Part shown: positions 21,349-32,619 of the stretch, piece by piece
Layout of the letters: each line of letters opens with the position of its first letter
Numbering within the stretch: the first letter of the stretch is position 1
Source of the DNA: Sthenelais limicola
Taxonomy: Eukaryota; Annelida; Polychaeta; Phyllodocida; Sigalionidae
DNA length: 64,000 nucleotides
Direction: 5' to 3'
Assembly (NCBI GenBank): GCA_942159475.1
Contig: OW804096.1
Span: 111,388,194-111,452,193, forward strand
Position numbers and translations under genes: made by a program
The notes under the pieces: generated by a model
Databases searched by the model: none
What the model was told of the DNA's origin: nothing
Seen by the model: only the letters and a program-made list of their open reading frames with translations

Positions 21349-23930
21349 AGGTGGGCGGGACCCCTGTAAGGGTGGGCTGTTGCAGCGGTTTCACTTCTTT
21401 CATTTAATATTGATTTGATGTCATCTCTCGCCTATATCGATATCTATATGAAATAATAGTTATACCATATCAACTACATCACTTAGAACACTTTGACTAT
21501 AGGGCAGGACGCTTTGACTAGGCACAGGACGCTTTGACAGTGAGAGGCTTTGACCAAACCCTGATAGGCTCATATAAGAATAATAGACAGAATAGAACGG
21601 ATAATTGATGTGGTGATATATAAACTATATCACAATAATTATATTATGTGTCTATTTTTTCTTTGCAGAAGCTGAAAATGAAGGAGAACCTTTGAAAAGA
21701 AAATGATGAAATGATGATCATCTGAGGGAAAATAAAATCTGTTACTCCTCACCCTAATAATCAAAGAAATAAAATCAGTAAGTATCGATCTGATAACCCA
21801 GATCTAATAATTCCTAATAAATCATGAATAATAGGAAGCTACCTATAAATCCACCACCCCCACCCCCTGCTCCTTTATTGACCCCAAAAGCACCCACCCA
21901 CCCCAATACAGCGTGTCGCCGCCGACGGCCGCACTTGACACGCTCCCTTGTCTACCTTGACCCGCCCGCTTTAAGTGCATGAATGGATGGACGATCCGCC
22001 CATATATATAGCTGGTGTTACACTAGTGAGTTGCTCACTGGTGCATTAGGTGGAAGGATCTGCCTTGTCCTCCATCTTTGTTTCATCAATGTGGCCATCG
22101 ACGAAACATTAGTTATTAGCGCGTGTTTGACTATATGGGTACATATGCAATGAATCGCAGATTTGTAAGGTTTTAGTGGCGATTCTTGTGAAAGGATAAC
22201 AACAACGAAGAGGTATTCATGACAACCACCAAGTATTTTGTATTCAAAGTATGACTAGAGGATTAATTGACGATTTACTTGAATTCATTGTTTTATTCAG
22301 TTCTTACAGACGAGGGTGTCTTTCTTTGTAATGATCCAATGCAAAAAAATGTTTGGAGACATCTTGAAATACCTCTATACAAGATTTATAACATCACAGC
22401 CATTCAGTCCAAGGACAAATTCTGTGAATGATCTTTGCACCAAGCTGGACGAATTTACACCTTGATACTCTGGAAGATGCGAACAAGGACAGAATTAGTA
22501 GTTTTCTCTTTTTTTTAGAAGACTTTCAAAGAAACCAAAAGAACATATTATAGTTTAAATGTCTTACCTTTCAACTTGGTGGAGACAACAAGCTTATGAT
22601 TGCTGTCGGAGAAAAGAAAAAGCTAGGCTTATTTTTGGAACCAATTGTGCTGAAACTGTACCATAATTTCCATCCTAAACAATACCAACACCATGCATGA
22701 AATATTCACAACTATGGACAGGCAGAAAAAAACCTTGTCATCTCATTTTGTCAACTGTACCTGACTTTTTCTTTGCTTTTTGCTGAACATTGCAGGTTCC
22801 CCTCTTGGACTGAATCCTGAAAAGAATTTGAACATTATATTCAGCTGGTAACATGTCAGTAATTTAACCAGTAATTAATCTTAAAGTCGCTAAAGTCACT
22901 GAGAATGAAGATAGGGATTTGGGTAAAATATAACAACGACATGATTTGAAGCCTTCCTGCATTCTCAAACTTACTTCCAAATGTTTCTATTTATCCTGAA
23001 TTGCTTTTCATTATGATTACTTGATGCAAGAGAAACACAGAGAGGGAGCAACATGGTTACATTTTGAAATTCCATTAACACTAATACGACAGCCGTCATA
23101 ATGTTAACAACCACAGCAGTTTGACGTGGTCATGTCATGGTTTGGCATGACCCTATTATATGGCATTGCATCACAAAATGTAATGCGTCATTGGAACTTG
23201 CATGTCAACACAGTATCATATTCTCATAAGGAAGCCATTTTTAAAATCCCCCCACCTGTGTCTAGAAACTGAATAATTTTGATGACCTACTTGTATATGT
23301 TGTCTCCAACAGAACAGCTGTTATTATTGAATATTATCAGAATCATGTTCAAGACAAAATATTCATGGTTAGACTTTTCAAATATTGTGCGGTTTGGACA
23401 CTTTTTACCCCCAAAAAACATTTACCATATACCAGTGAATTTGGAATAATTTATAACAAAAATAATATAACCTTTTCACAACATATATGAACAAAATTTC
23501 TCTCCGAGAAAAAATACTTAAATTCCCAGCACTTTTTTCGAGCAATGTCAAGACACTTCTAACATACTAACTAGATTTTGCACAATAAGTTCAAGTGCGT
23601 AATACTAAAAGAATTGAGACTCTCTATTTAATTTGTATATTATCAATTATTTCTATCACCATTCTCTAACTAAATGTTTTTAAATGTAATAGCCAAGAAA
23701 GGTTTTTCTTTCCTGTATAAAAACTTTTCAAATCGGGGACAACAAAAAAAGTAAGAAACTGGATTCCCATATTGATCAGATGAAACATCCTATCATTGAC
23801 TGTATCTTTATTCATTATTCTCAAAATATTCTCATTATTCTATTATAATATAATCAAATATCAGCTTTTACCCCTGAGTATGATTAGTTACTCACATTTT
23901 TGGTAAACTATCCACATTTAAGGGTTCAAA
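21349..23930. other. No supported gene; carries one copy of a dispersed 3'-end-like module
   Basis: 21,660-21,735 reads like a splice acceptor (TTTTCTTTGCAG) followed by AAGCTGAAAATGAAG, ATGATGAAATGATGA and AATAAAAT. Related copies occur at about 37,120-37,290 and 44,060-44,150. The rest is AT-rich with no open frame of note. Confidence 0.55.
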
Positions 23931-23933
23931 TAT

Positions 23934-24480
23934 GGGCGACGTTTTTTCTGAGTGAAAAAACGTGGCCCAATCTATGTCACATTTAGTCAATTATATAAAG
24001 CTTGATTGTTATTGTTGATGTTTTTAATACATGACTGACCCCATTTTAGCATTATATTTTGAAAATTTGTCATTCATGACAATATCCACTCAAGGATGGT
24101 GACGTTTTCATGCAGTAGAGTCATATATGATGTGAATAAACATCGCCCAATAAAAACAGACTGTATTTAAATCAGGAAAGATAATATTGGAGATTATTTT
24201 GTCAAGTAATTCTTGAAGCTAACCCATATTTAAACATTTGGTGGAAAATAATTTAATTTGGCTAAAATTTGGGGAAAAAAAGGGGAAAAAACGTCGCCAG
24301 GTGGCGACGTTTTTTCCACTGGTTATCTGCTGATTATCAGGACTACTGTGGATTGTAGGTAATAAGTATCTTCCAATGGTGGTATATGTGTGTCTCCAAA
24401 CCTATGCTTATAAAATCAAACTCATTAGAGATCATTTATCTACTTATTTTAAAAAGCACAGCCATTTTGTCTGGGCGATG
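23934..24480. repeat. Cluster of GGGCGACGTTTT motifs with hairpins
   Basis: GGGCGACGTTTTTTC at 23934 pairs with GAAAAAACGTGGCCC at 23954-23968. A 16-bp perfect stem with a 2-base loop lies at 24284-24317 (GGAAAAAACGTCGCCA and complement). Related sites are at about 24,100 (GGTGACGTTTTC), 24,146 (ATCGCCCAA) and 24,473 (GGGCGATGTTTT). Probably the interior of a non-autonomous element, but I could not find its termini. Confidence 0.8.
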
Positions 24481-24975
24481 TTTTATCACTCCAATTTAGC
24501 CATTTTCTTATAGATTTAGTTTGGAGCATTAATTCTGCCAATATATTTAACCTTAATATAGCATTTTGTTCGGTTTTCATCCCCTATTTTATGCCATGAA
24601 TTTTATTCATGTATATCAATTCAATTGGATTTCTTTCTATAATAACTACAATTTAGATAGTGATTATTGGGGTATTTCCCCTGGTTTTATAGTACATAAT
24701 AAAAACAATATACATTATAGGTACACACAAATTTATATCTTATTGACGCTCATGTAAAGACGGATGTATTTGGTCAATTTATTTGTCTTTCAGATCAGAA
24801 TCGACCAAGTTATTGACCAATAAATAGAAAAAAACAGGGGTTTGCACCACTTTTGTGAGAATGGGTCATATATACCAATATAAAGCCAGAAATTATTAAG
24901 AGATATGCATTATAGGTTTATGTAAAAAAAAATATGCAGTCTTTCAAAAATAACCTCATTGGAGAGAGAAGGTGA

Positions 24976-25045
24976 TGAGTGAGTGAGTGAGATTGGTGGC
25001 TTTACGCCCTTATCAACACTTTGAAGTGTTATATCAAGGGCGGGA
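24976..25045 (+). repeat. Dispersed repeat with GTGA microsatellite and hairpin
   Basis: GAGTGAGTGAGTGAGATTGG leads into TTTACGCCCTTATCAACAC. The sequence CGCCCTTATCAACACTTT folds against GAAGTGTTATATCAAGGGCG. A second copy on the minus strand is at 35,991-36,033. SINE-like families in other marine invertebrates have a similar GTGAGTGAG-TTTACGCC arrangement, but I cannot confirm identity. Confidence 0.6.
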
Positions 25046-25112
25046 GAGCTGAGAGGGAGGCAGTTTATGATCATACCCAGGAAAAAGAGATAGAGAAGAA
25101 GGGAGAGAGAGA

Positions 25113-25190
25113 CAGAGAAAAGAGACAGAAAGGCACTTTAAGGTCTCACCCAGGACCAGGCACTTTAAGGTCTTACCCAGGACCGGGAGA
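25113..25190 (+). repeat. Short tandem repeat, 29-bp unit
   Basis: AGGCACTTTAAGGTCTCACC and AGGCACTTTAAGGTCTTACC, each followed by CAGGACC, form two adjacent copies in A/G-rich DNA. Confidence 0.85.
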
Positions 25191-25439
25191 GAGAAGGTCC
25201 TGGGCTTTAATCACATATCAAATTGGTTGTTGTCGGATAATTTCTGACTGAATGAGAATCAAATTAGTGGTTATGAGAAAACACAAATTTGTAGGCCAGT
25301 TGACAACTCCTGGGTGACCACAGGGTGCTCCTTTTGAGGTCGGGGTGATTAGGTCACTCACCTATAAATAGCCGTCATCACCACCACCTCAGTCACTTTC
25401 TAGAACTCCAGGGTTGGAGAAAGAGAACCTATATTATAC

Positions 25440-26170
25440 ACATGATACATGCAGTACAGAGAGCCTTTCCAAATGAGGCAAACAAGCAGGCAATGATCCA
25501 GCTCATCATAGAACGTTTGCGACATAAAAACTGCAAGGTGATTCAATCAGAAGGTGATGCAGATATTACCATTGCTAAAGCAGCCATCACAATTGCAGCT
25601 TTCAAATCTATGCATGACCCTCATTGGAGAAGACACATATCTCCTTGTACTCTTGCTCTACCATGTAGATGTACAAACATGCACTGAACTTTATTTCTGT
25701 TCAGACAAAATAAAAACATCTGCCTATAATATCAAGGTACTCAAGCAGATTCTTAATGAGGAAATGTGTACTGATTTATTGTTTCTCCATGCTTTTACTG
25801 GATGTGACTCAACATCCAGTCTATGGGATTGGAAAAAAGACAGGGTTTGGAAGAATCATCAAGAGAGAATCACAGGTTTCTCCAAAGTATTCTGTACACC
25901 AGGTCAATGCCAGGATGTTGTGGCATCCAATGGTTGTCAGGCAATGGTAGCTTTGTTCAATGGAAATCAGAAAGATTCTCTGGCATCTATCAGATATAAT
26001 ATGCTTTGCAAAAAAGTTGCAAGAGCTAAGACTTTTGTCACCTTGAAAGACTGTCACCAATGACCTCAGCCTGTATATTTCAGTCCCTGCAGACTTACTA
26101 CCAGGTTAAGGAATGGATTGGCAGGAGTGATGAAATGGAGCCATATCTGAGTGGGGATGGAGGGTAGCAA
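25440..26170 (+). pseudogene. PIN/FEN-like family protein (EGDAD...HAFTGCD type), frameshifted
   Basis: The frame from about 25,442 encodes NKQAMIQLIIERLRHKNCKV, then QSEGDADITIAKAAI. A frameshift at about 25,600 moves the continuation to another frame: LIGEDTYLLVLLLYHVD, ELYFCSD, then LLFLHAFTGCDSTSSLW. Beyond a stop at 26,061 a third stretch reads PPTSACIFQSLQTYYQVKEWIG to about 26,155. This order (E-D-AD, DTDxLVLL, HAxTGCDTTS, LPPT...A...YxQxxxW) matches a protein family common in unannotated invertebrate genes. The spaced acidic residues recall PIN/FEN-1 nucleases, but that link is my inference. At least two disruptions, and the second Asp of DTD is Tyr. Probably part of a mobile element. 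Confidence 0.65.
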
Positions 26171-26263
26171 AGGGAAAACTTGTTCCTGTTATGACAGACA
26201 AAAGCCCAGCTCCAGAACTACTAATTCAAATGGTTCACTGCAACTGTTCAAAAGGGAGTCAAA

Positions 26264-26608
26264 AGGGAGGGGGAGCATGAGGAAGAGGGGAGGGAAACGG
26301 GGCGGAATCAGAGATGGGGTTGGGAGAGAAAAACAGGTATGAAAGACAGAGAAGGGGAGGGAAAAGAGGGAGAGGGGGAAGTGTGGGGAGAGAGGGTGAC
26401 CGTCCAAGAAGAGGGGGAAAGAGGCGAGGGAGAGGATGTAGGGGAAGGGAGAGAGGGGAGGGGGAGCATGAGGAAGAGGGGAGGGAGAGGGGGGGGAATC
26501 AGAGATGGGGTCGGGAGAGAAAAACAGGTATGAAAGACAGAGAAGAGGGGGAGGGAAACGAGGGAGACGGGGAAGTGTGGGGAGAGAGGGTGACCGTCCA
26601 GAGGACGG
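26264..26608 (+). repeat. Purine tract, 191-bp tandem duplication
   Basis: GGGAGCATGAGGAAGAGGGG recurs at 26271 and 26462. Both copies continue through AGAGATGGGGT, GAAAAACAGGTATGAAAG and GAGAGAGGGTGACCGTCC. The plus strand is almost pure A/G for more than 300 bases, so triplex or G-quadruplex structure is possible. Overlapping Arg/Gly/Glu-rich frames are by-products. Confidence 0.9.
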
Positions 26609-26621
26609 GTACTTTGCTAGT
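26594..26621 (+). mobile_element. Helitron-like 3' terminus (tentative)
   Basis: A 6-bp stem (CCGTCC, loop AGA, GGACGG at 26594-26608) lies 8 bases before CTAGT at 26617-26621. A short hairpin followed by CTRR-T is the usual Helitron 3' end. A second such terminus is at 60,323. No Rep/helicase coding or matching TC 5' end was found. Confidence 0.35.
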
Positions 26622-26763
26622 TGTTAATAAAATTCTGAGTTTGTTCAAAATTGTGTTGCCTTTCTCTTCAACGCTTAATATACGCAGGAATCGACCTGTA
26701 GAATGATTTAATACTTATTCCAGTTCTTAAACTGAGAAATAAAATCAATTTAACGAGCAACTT

Positions 26764-27204
26764 GTGGCTTTCTACATTGATGTCACGAAGAGAAACACAG
26801 AAGCACCAAGGTCAACTCCTGATGTGCGAACCGGCAACCCTCTTCCCATTGAGAACTACAGTGGCGCCATCGGTGGATTCCAGAATGAACTCTGGGCTTT
26901 GATATATCAATTGAAAATTGATATTTTTTGTCTTCAAGAGACTAAGGAAACAGAAGCATATACATGTATTTTTCTATGCATAAATGGGTTATATTTTAAT
27001 ATTGAGAACATTTCATTGCCAAGATTGGTTCTTATATATCTTATGAAACTTTTGTATATTTTATCGAGTACTTCTGATAAACAGGATTTTATATTTCTGG
27101 AGAAGGACGTGATATTGCGTGATATTATGAATATTAGAAGTTTTTACTATAAAGTATTGAGTAATCGTATAAGTTACTGTAAAACCCCGGAGAGGGTAGT
27201 GTAA
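26764..27204 (+). pseudogene. Possible LINE endonuclease scrap
   Basis: A 146-codon frame contains LKIDIFCLQETKET (about residues 50-63). This resembles the iDI-lQET block of the AP-endonuclease domain in non-LTR retrotransposons, where the Glu binds metal. Nothing else in the frame matches the domain, and the remainder is rich in Ile/Leu/Tyr without recognisable motifs. It may be a short inserted fragment or chance. Confidence 0.25.
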
Positions 27205-27577
27205 TGCCATGCAAACTTGAACATTTCCATATACTACTATGAAGTCTGAGGTTGACCTTGGGACCATTAGAGCTGTCCATCGATCACCTCCACCTACCGG
27301 AAGGCAATCCGAGATGTTTGGGATGCCAGAGGGAGCCATACCTCATCATTCATCATATTCGCATTAGTCATAGTATACTTCCATCAGTTCCACAAACACA
27401 TCTCTTCATTAATGTAACTGTATGTGACTACATGCTTCTCTGTGATATTAAAAGCTAGAGTATTAGTATTGATATAGGACTTTGTGTTTCTATTCTCCTC
27501 CTCGAGCTAATCCAAGGGTCATTACATATGTCCCAAATAGGGTGGCCAACCAGACAAAGCTAGGGGGCCTTATACTT

Positions 27578-27613
27578 CATCAATAAACATAAATCACCAC
27601 CAGTGGCGCTGTT
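27578..27613. repeat. Dispersed repeat, matches 59,396-59,431 inverted
   Basis: CATCAATAAACATAAATCAC followed by CACCAGTGGCGCTGTT is found reverse-complemented at 59,396-59,431 with one mismatch over 36 bases. The similarity fades on both sides (a shared ATGTCTGCC lies a little further out). Probably a fragment of an interspersed repeat. Confidence 0.8.
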
Positions 27614-29748
27614 TCTCAACAACTCATCTACTAACATGTCTGCCGCCAGAACGAACTATCTTTTCTAATGTTTCTGCTGGTAAATAAGGAGGTCATCATA
27701 ATGCTTCAGAAGTCATCTTAAGAATATAATGTTTCTTGAATGTAATAAGAATATAATGCTTTTTGTTTCCTATGTAGTGTTTAGGGTTTAATGGTTTAAA
27801 AATTATGGTCAACATATGTGAAATCTTTTAACCCTCATTATCATTATCATCATATCATATCATCACCTATCATTATCTGGTCTTCAGAATTCTTCAGGGA
27901 TCGTAAAAAAATGAAAGAACAGAGACTGTTCAGAGAATGTCCACAGTGCTAAGTCTATGTGAGTTTTGCATGACATGTCCCCATAACGTCATAAAACTGC
28001 TACAGTAGTGCAACTCAAAAGATCGCTGCAGTGGACTACTTATATAAATAATTATATTTCTCAAAGCACAATTACAATAGACCTTCAGCTGAAAAAAGGG
28101 GTGTACACTCCTTCCAGCATAGAAACAAGTTTCTACACTAGATCTGCCAGGAGGCCCTTAAATTATATAAAAAAAAATTAAACATAGGTTGAAGTAAGCA
28201 AGTAAATTATGTTATAATTAAATCAACAGTATTAACACGAATACCACAATAAATACAAAGTTATATACAGAGGTTGTACCAAAAACATTGGTTCATAAGA
28301 TGTATGCAATACAGGATTGTGACTCAGCATTCAGATGGTCATAGAACATTAAGATTAACAGTCTAAAAATATAGTTGGAACTAGAATCTAGCAAATCTGC
28401 AAACGGGAAAAATTAGGTATCCTTTAATATAAATGTAACCATTTCTTTCCACCCGCTTGAAGATAAAATTCTTATATTTCAACCTTAGAAACAATATTGC
28501 TAAACTCCCTTAACTATATCCCTTTCCTATAATAATTTCAGTAACTCTTTCCTGGAGGTATTCCTAAGGAAGGTTCTGAAATGCTTTATGTCCTCAAAGA
28601 CATGACCTCCCAGATCCTGTGTGTTCCATCTTGTGTTAATGTCTAAGTATATTTTATGTGTGTATCCGGTTAAACTTATTTTTATTGCCTTAATGATTAA
28701 TTGTTTAAGAGGTGCGTAAATAAAGTATTTAATTGTATTGAACGTACTTGGCCATAGTCAGTCAGTATGTTATCCGTTATTGCTATAGTGTAAATTATCA
28801 ATGGCAATTTGCCCAGAGATTCGGTGTTCTAGTATAAATGATGAAGTCAGAGAAGTCGGTTGGATGGTTGTCACAGGCCAGGCAGCAAGGTGTGTAAAGA
28901 TGCCATGGCTTTGGCTTGGCCTTTATTTATAGTCAAACATGTTAATTAATTCATCAGTAACATTGGGTCCTAGCAATGCTTTCCCTGGCATGTACCCTTA
29001 TGATTGGCTGAGAGGGATCCTTCTACCCCATGAACATGACCTCCCAGCTCTCTCCCATGCCAAGGCAATGCGTTGTTCACATGATAGTTGGTCCATTGCT
29101 CCTCAACCCCCCCTTACCCTTGACCCAAGCATGAAGCGTCCCCTCCCTCCCCCAGTCCCTTCCCCCCGCCCACTAATGAGTTTAGCACGGGGAACACTAG
29201 ATAATTCTATTTCTGGTTGCTAGACAATCAAGCATGTATACACACAACAACAGGTGTCCAGCATTACCTCCCTCCCCCTCTCCACCCAGGTCCCGCATGG
29301 CGGCCAAGGCCCAGGCAGAGGGGAGGGGGGGAGAGGGAGGAGGCAGGGACGGCCATTTGGCTGGTAAAACCAACCCAAAAGAATTCAATTCTTTACAATA
29401 GGACACAGTCTGAGGTATTGCCCCCTCATGATGACATGAGTCAGGGTATTGCACCAGATCTGCTCCTCCCCATATTTAGAATACATTGCACCATGGGTGA
29501 GTCGCTCAAGAGCTCATCCTTGGACTTCTTGGGTGATGCAAGCCACCTTCCTATACTACTATACCCAGTAATTCTAATGCTACTAGGTAATTGCACTAAA
29601 TAAGTCCCATGACATGGACACTTATAAAAATAAGTTAAATAAAATTCTACTGTTTAGTTCGGGATGTGTTACTTAGAATTTGGTATACTTATAATTTTAG
29701 AGCCAAACCTGAAATTTAATTTAATTAAAATTAATTGAAATCACTGAT

Positions 29749-29762
29749 GTAACCATGGCAAC
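29749..29762 (+). promoter_or_regulatory. X-box palindrome (RFX type)
   Basis: GTAACCATGGCAAC is a full match to the two inverted half-sites bound by RFX proteins. It lies about 1.8 kb downstream, in its own direction, of the minus-strand gene starting at 31,561. Functional role unproven. Confidence 0.35.
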
Positions 29763-30073
29763 CAACTAAGCATACATATTGTCCATTACTCGGTAATCTT
29801 ATCACTCTGGCCATATTTTGGGCTTTATTTGCTATTTAAATAGTATTCCAATTGATTTTACATTAGTTTAATTTGCTTTCATTTCTTCCTAGAGCCAATT
29901 ATTTAAGAATTTGATATCTACAATACATCATATGATGTATCAACAGATGCGGAAATTTGTTTACCACAACTTGCAGTGATAAAATTAGTTTTCATCAATT
30001 TTTCATGAAATGGGAGAGATTTGATTGCAACAAGGTCCTTATTTTTTTACAATTTCAAAATTTCTCAGAAACA

Positions 30074-30087
30074 GTTGCCATGGCAAC
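30074..30087 (+). promoter_or_regulatory. Perfect X-box palindrome (RFX type)
   Basis: GTTGCCATGGCAAC is the ideal symmetric X-box. With the site at 29,749 it makes a pair 325 bp apart. Confidence 0.4.
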
Positions 30088-30514
30088 TTGACCGTCAAAC
30101 CTAATTTCTAAGAAGTGACAGTTGTACCAAACTCTTCCCCACATTGTAAGCTATGATAATTTGTATACTTTTTCAGAACACATATAAAAAAATAAAAAGC
30201 TGACTAACTGACTTGACTGCGCGTTCTGACTATGGTCCGGCTCCTGCATCTACTCTATTAACTGTTTGCGAAGTTACAAGATTGGACCCAATAAAGCTTA
30301 TTCAGCTCTCTAATATGGACCGTTGCTCTACTAGAGTTATTTTCATACTACTACCGAGATCAACTAGACTCTATACAAACCGTTATTATTAATTGTACAA
30401 CTCCATATAATGACTGAGTAATTATTAATGGAATGTCCCCGAGCTCCCAAGAACGACATTCACACTTGTTAGAACTTGAATCCGCCCTAATCTTAGCTAA
30501 TATACAAAGCTATC

Positions 30515-30577
30515 TCAAATGGTAGAATGATAGATTGGTTCTACAAGAGATTCCTCTATTTTAGAAGAAACAGGAAG
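30515..30577 (-). CDS. Tentative last exon of the split gene
   Basis: An acceptor-like tract ending TTCACATTGCAG precedes an in-phase stretch LPVSSKIEESLVEPIYHSTI and a stop at 30517-30515. If used, the whole product would be 143 residues. No nearby polyadenylation signal on the minus strand was seen, so the exon could be wrong and the true gene longer. Confidence 0.35.
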   Translation of the reverse strand, partial: LPVSSKIEESLVEPIYHSTI

Positions 30578-30723
30578 CTGCAATGTGAACACAAATGTTA
30601 TGATCTAGTTGCAATCCTAGATTATTTGAAATTATTCTGCTCAGACTCAATCTTAACTGATATATGAACTTGTATACCATTAAAGTTTTGCTCATAAGTA
30701 CTGACACAATTTCAACAAGTTAC

Positions 30724-31561
30724 CTTTAGATTGTATTGATCACACTTTGTCATCCCAGGGAGCCATGTAATACTCAGGCCTGAAAGACATATAAGCACTT
30801 CCTAATTATAACTTTTAAACAGAGTGTAAACAGACACATAGGATCTAATGGTATAAATTTTAGTACCAGTACAGAATTGGGAGGTCATATTTACCTTCTT
30901 GTGTGGATTGAGGGAGAAGCAGAAACTTTCCAATGGTACACAACTTAACATCTGCCTTCAAAGTCATCTCATGAATAGCATCAGGGGTAAAGACAGAGAC
31001 ATGTTCTTTTACATATTGTTCGCTAGAAAAGATTCTGGTTTATGCCAGAAGATAAACATGGATGATAACATAGAAGGGTATCAACAGGCAAAATATTTTG
31101 CACAATTTATTTTTGTGTAAATTGAAATAAATAAATATTGGATGGAGAACAAGGAAGTTAAAACTGCATAAGCAGATTAGACCTTGGTAAATATTCCAGT
31201 TTGGTATATGTCAAACAAAAAACTCACTCTTTGGTATCATCAGCTTCTTCATCACAGCTGAACAAAAACATAGAAGTACTGGCTGATCCAATCACTCCAT
31301 CACCACTAGCTGGAAGAGATACATCAGAATATCGCCTAGCTATTGATGTCAGGGTACAGATGTCATGATTTAATCTAATAATGGTTTAAGATTGAAATTC
31401 ATTCGACACCTCATGACTGCAGAGTGATGCAGTCAAAAATGGACAATGCAATTTAGAAAAGTTTTCTTACTCCATGAATCCTGATAGACAGAGCTAACGC
31501 TGTTTGAAAACCAGGCAGATAAGCCAGAGAAAATTCCAGGTTCCTCATCATTAGCATTCAT
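30724..31561 (-). CDS. Split gene, unknown protein (four exons seen)
   Basis: Read leftward, four exons join in phase with GT-AG borders: 31561-31471 (begins at ATG, phase 1 end), 31309-31228 (acceptor CTCTTCCAG, donor GTGAGT), 31034-30895 (donor GTAAAT) and 30779-30724 (acceptor CTTTCAG, donor GTAACT). The protein begins MNANDEEPGIFSGLSAWFSN. It continues with an acidic stretch (CDEEADDTK), then VKEHVSVFTPDAIHEMT, GKFLLLPQSTQ and LSITWLPGM. No signal peptide or membrane span is apparent. The F(L)LL...LSITWLPG part recalls the N-terminal PH-like region of TBC1D16/TBC1D15-type Rab-GAPs, but the match is weak and I leave the function open. The 5' untranslated exons were not found. Phase agreement across three introns makes this a real gene. 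Confidence 0.75.
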
Positions 31562-32054
31562 GCTTACAAACCTTACAAAAATAAATGGACCAACATGATT
31601 GGATATCTTACTGACAAAAAGTAGTTTATATTTGTTTACATTTTTTTATGCTAGTGGAAATATTTACAAGTCTGCCATTTTCTACATAATGAAGTGAAGG
31701 ATTCTTATGCACTTATCATTCAGAAGACATTGGGTAGCCAAGACAACTGATACAATTATACCCAATACTAGAGCCTAATTATACCTTCTAGAACTATACT
31801 GTTCCATTGAACATTTTGGGTCATTTTTTTAGTTAAAGCCTAAACACCTTGTGATATCATGTATACATTTTCTAAGCGGGAAATTGTATCCATTGATCTC
31901 ACATATGTATTTTATATAACCCGTATCTATTTAAGAAGTGGGGATCTATTTTACATGGACTTTAGTTATAGCAGATGACTTGCATAGGCACCGCCACTCG
32001 GATTTGGATGCTCAAACATCAATAAAACACACGACAAGCATTAACCTATCAGTC
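31562..32054. other. Intergenic or 5' region between two minus-strand genes
   Basis: Lies between the start codon at 31,561 and the 3' end of the next gene. It presumably holds the promoter and leader of the split gene. No TATA-like element could be assigned. Confidence 0.45.
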
Positions 32055-32382
32055 TTTATTGTATGAGGACGATATAACTCCCTCCTGATAGATAGGCTTA
32101 GCCTCCGTGAACGTTGAGGTTCTCAGACACTCCACCTTCTCTGGAGTTGGATAGTGCATCTGTGCACCACTCTAGATTTCAGGAAACTCATTATGGAGTC
32201 TTGATAAATCCTTCACCCTTGAAGCCTCGGCCCTCAATTTCTCATTCTTGGCCATAAGCTTCCTAGTAGCCTGCTCCCTGGAATTCAGCCAGTGTTTAGC
32301 ACAGAGGGACTCATTTTGTGACTTTAAGACGTTCTGTGACACATCACATATTTTACATGCATTGCCATCAGTCTTTAATGGA
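32055..32382 (-). CDS. Terminal exon with 3' UTR, CxxC-CxxH protein
   Basis: An acceptor (CTTTAGTCACAG, ending at 32,383) opens an exon whose 69 codons end with a stop at 32,172; AATAAA follows at 32060-32055. The peptide has a zinc-binding-like pattern, CKICD then LCAKHW (C-x2-C, 16 residues, C-x2-H). A charged helical tail follows (RKLMAKNEKLRAEASRVKDL). It enters in phase 2, so an upstream exon is required; none was found between 32,390 and 33,300. I do not recognise the gene. The order acceptor, stop, polyadenylation signal supports a real or recently active transcript. Confidence 0.5.
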
Positions 32383-32619
32383 CTGTGACTAAAGCTAAAA
32401 GTATAGGTACAGAGGCTGGTGTAAATCAGTGAACCACACATGACATAATTGGGTCACAGGCTAAGCCAATACTCAATGAACACAAACTGTGCATGCTGGG
32501 TTTGTCAGCATGGGACATTCACATTCAGTGCCTAGTATGTATGGTAACCATGCATCCCTAATGTAATATAAGTCGATCTTAGTCACCAGATGTTTATACA
32601 GTAATTAATTGGTGGACAT

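Larger units (their letters stand above)
27650..30514. other. No supported gene; C-rich patch
   Basis: TCAT/ATCATT low-complexity DNA lies at 27,835-27,875. Runs of C and pyrimidine-rich DNA at 29,105-29,165, then purine-rich DNA at 29,310-29,345, generate Pro-rich frames that I do not call. Two perfect X-box palindromes near 29,750 and 30,074 are listed separately. Confidence 0.55.

Noticed and set aside
26151..26706. Arg/Gly/Glu-rich frames up to 130 codons
   Set aside because: By-products of the tandem purine tract.
29197..29603. Overlapping Pro-rich frames on both strands
   Set aside because: Caused by C-rich and G-rich low-complexity patches.
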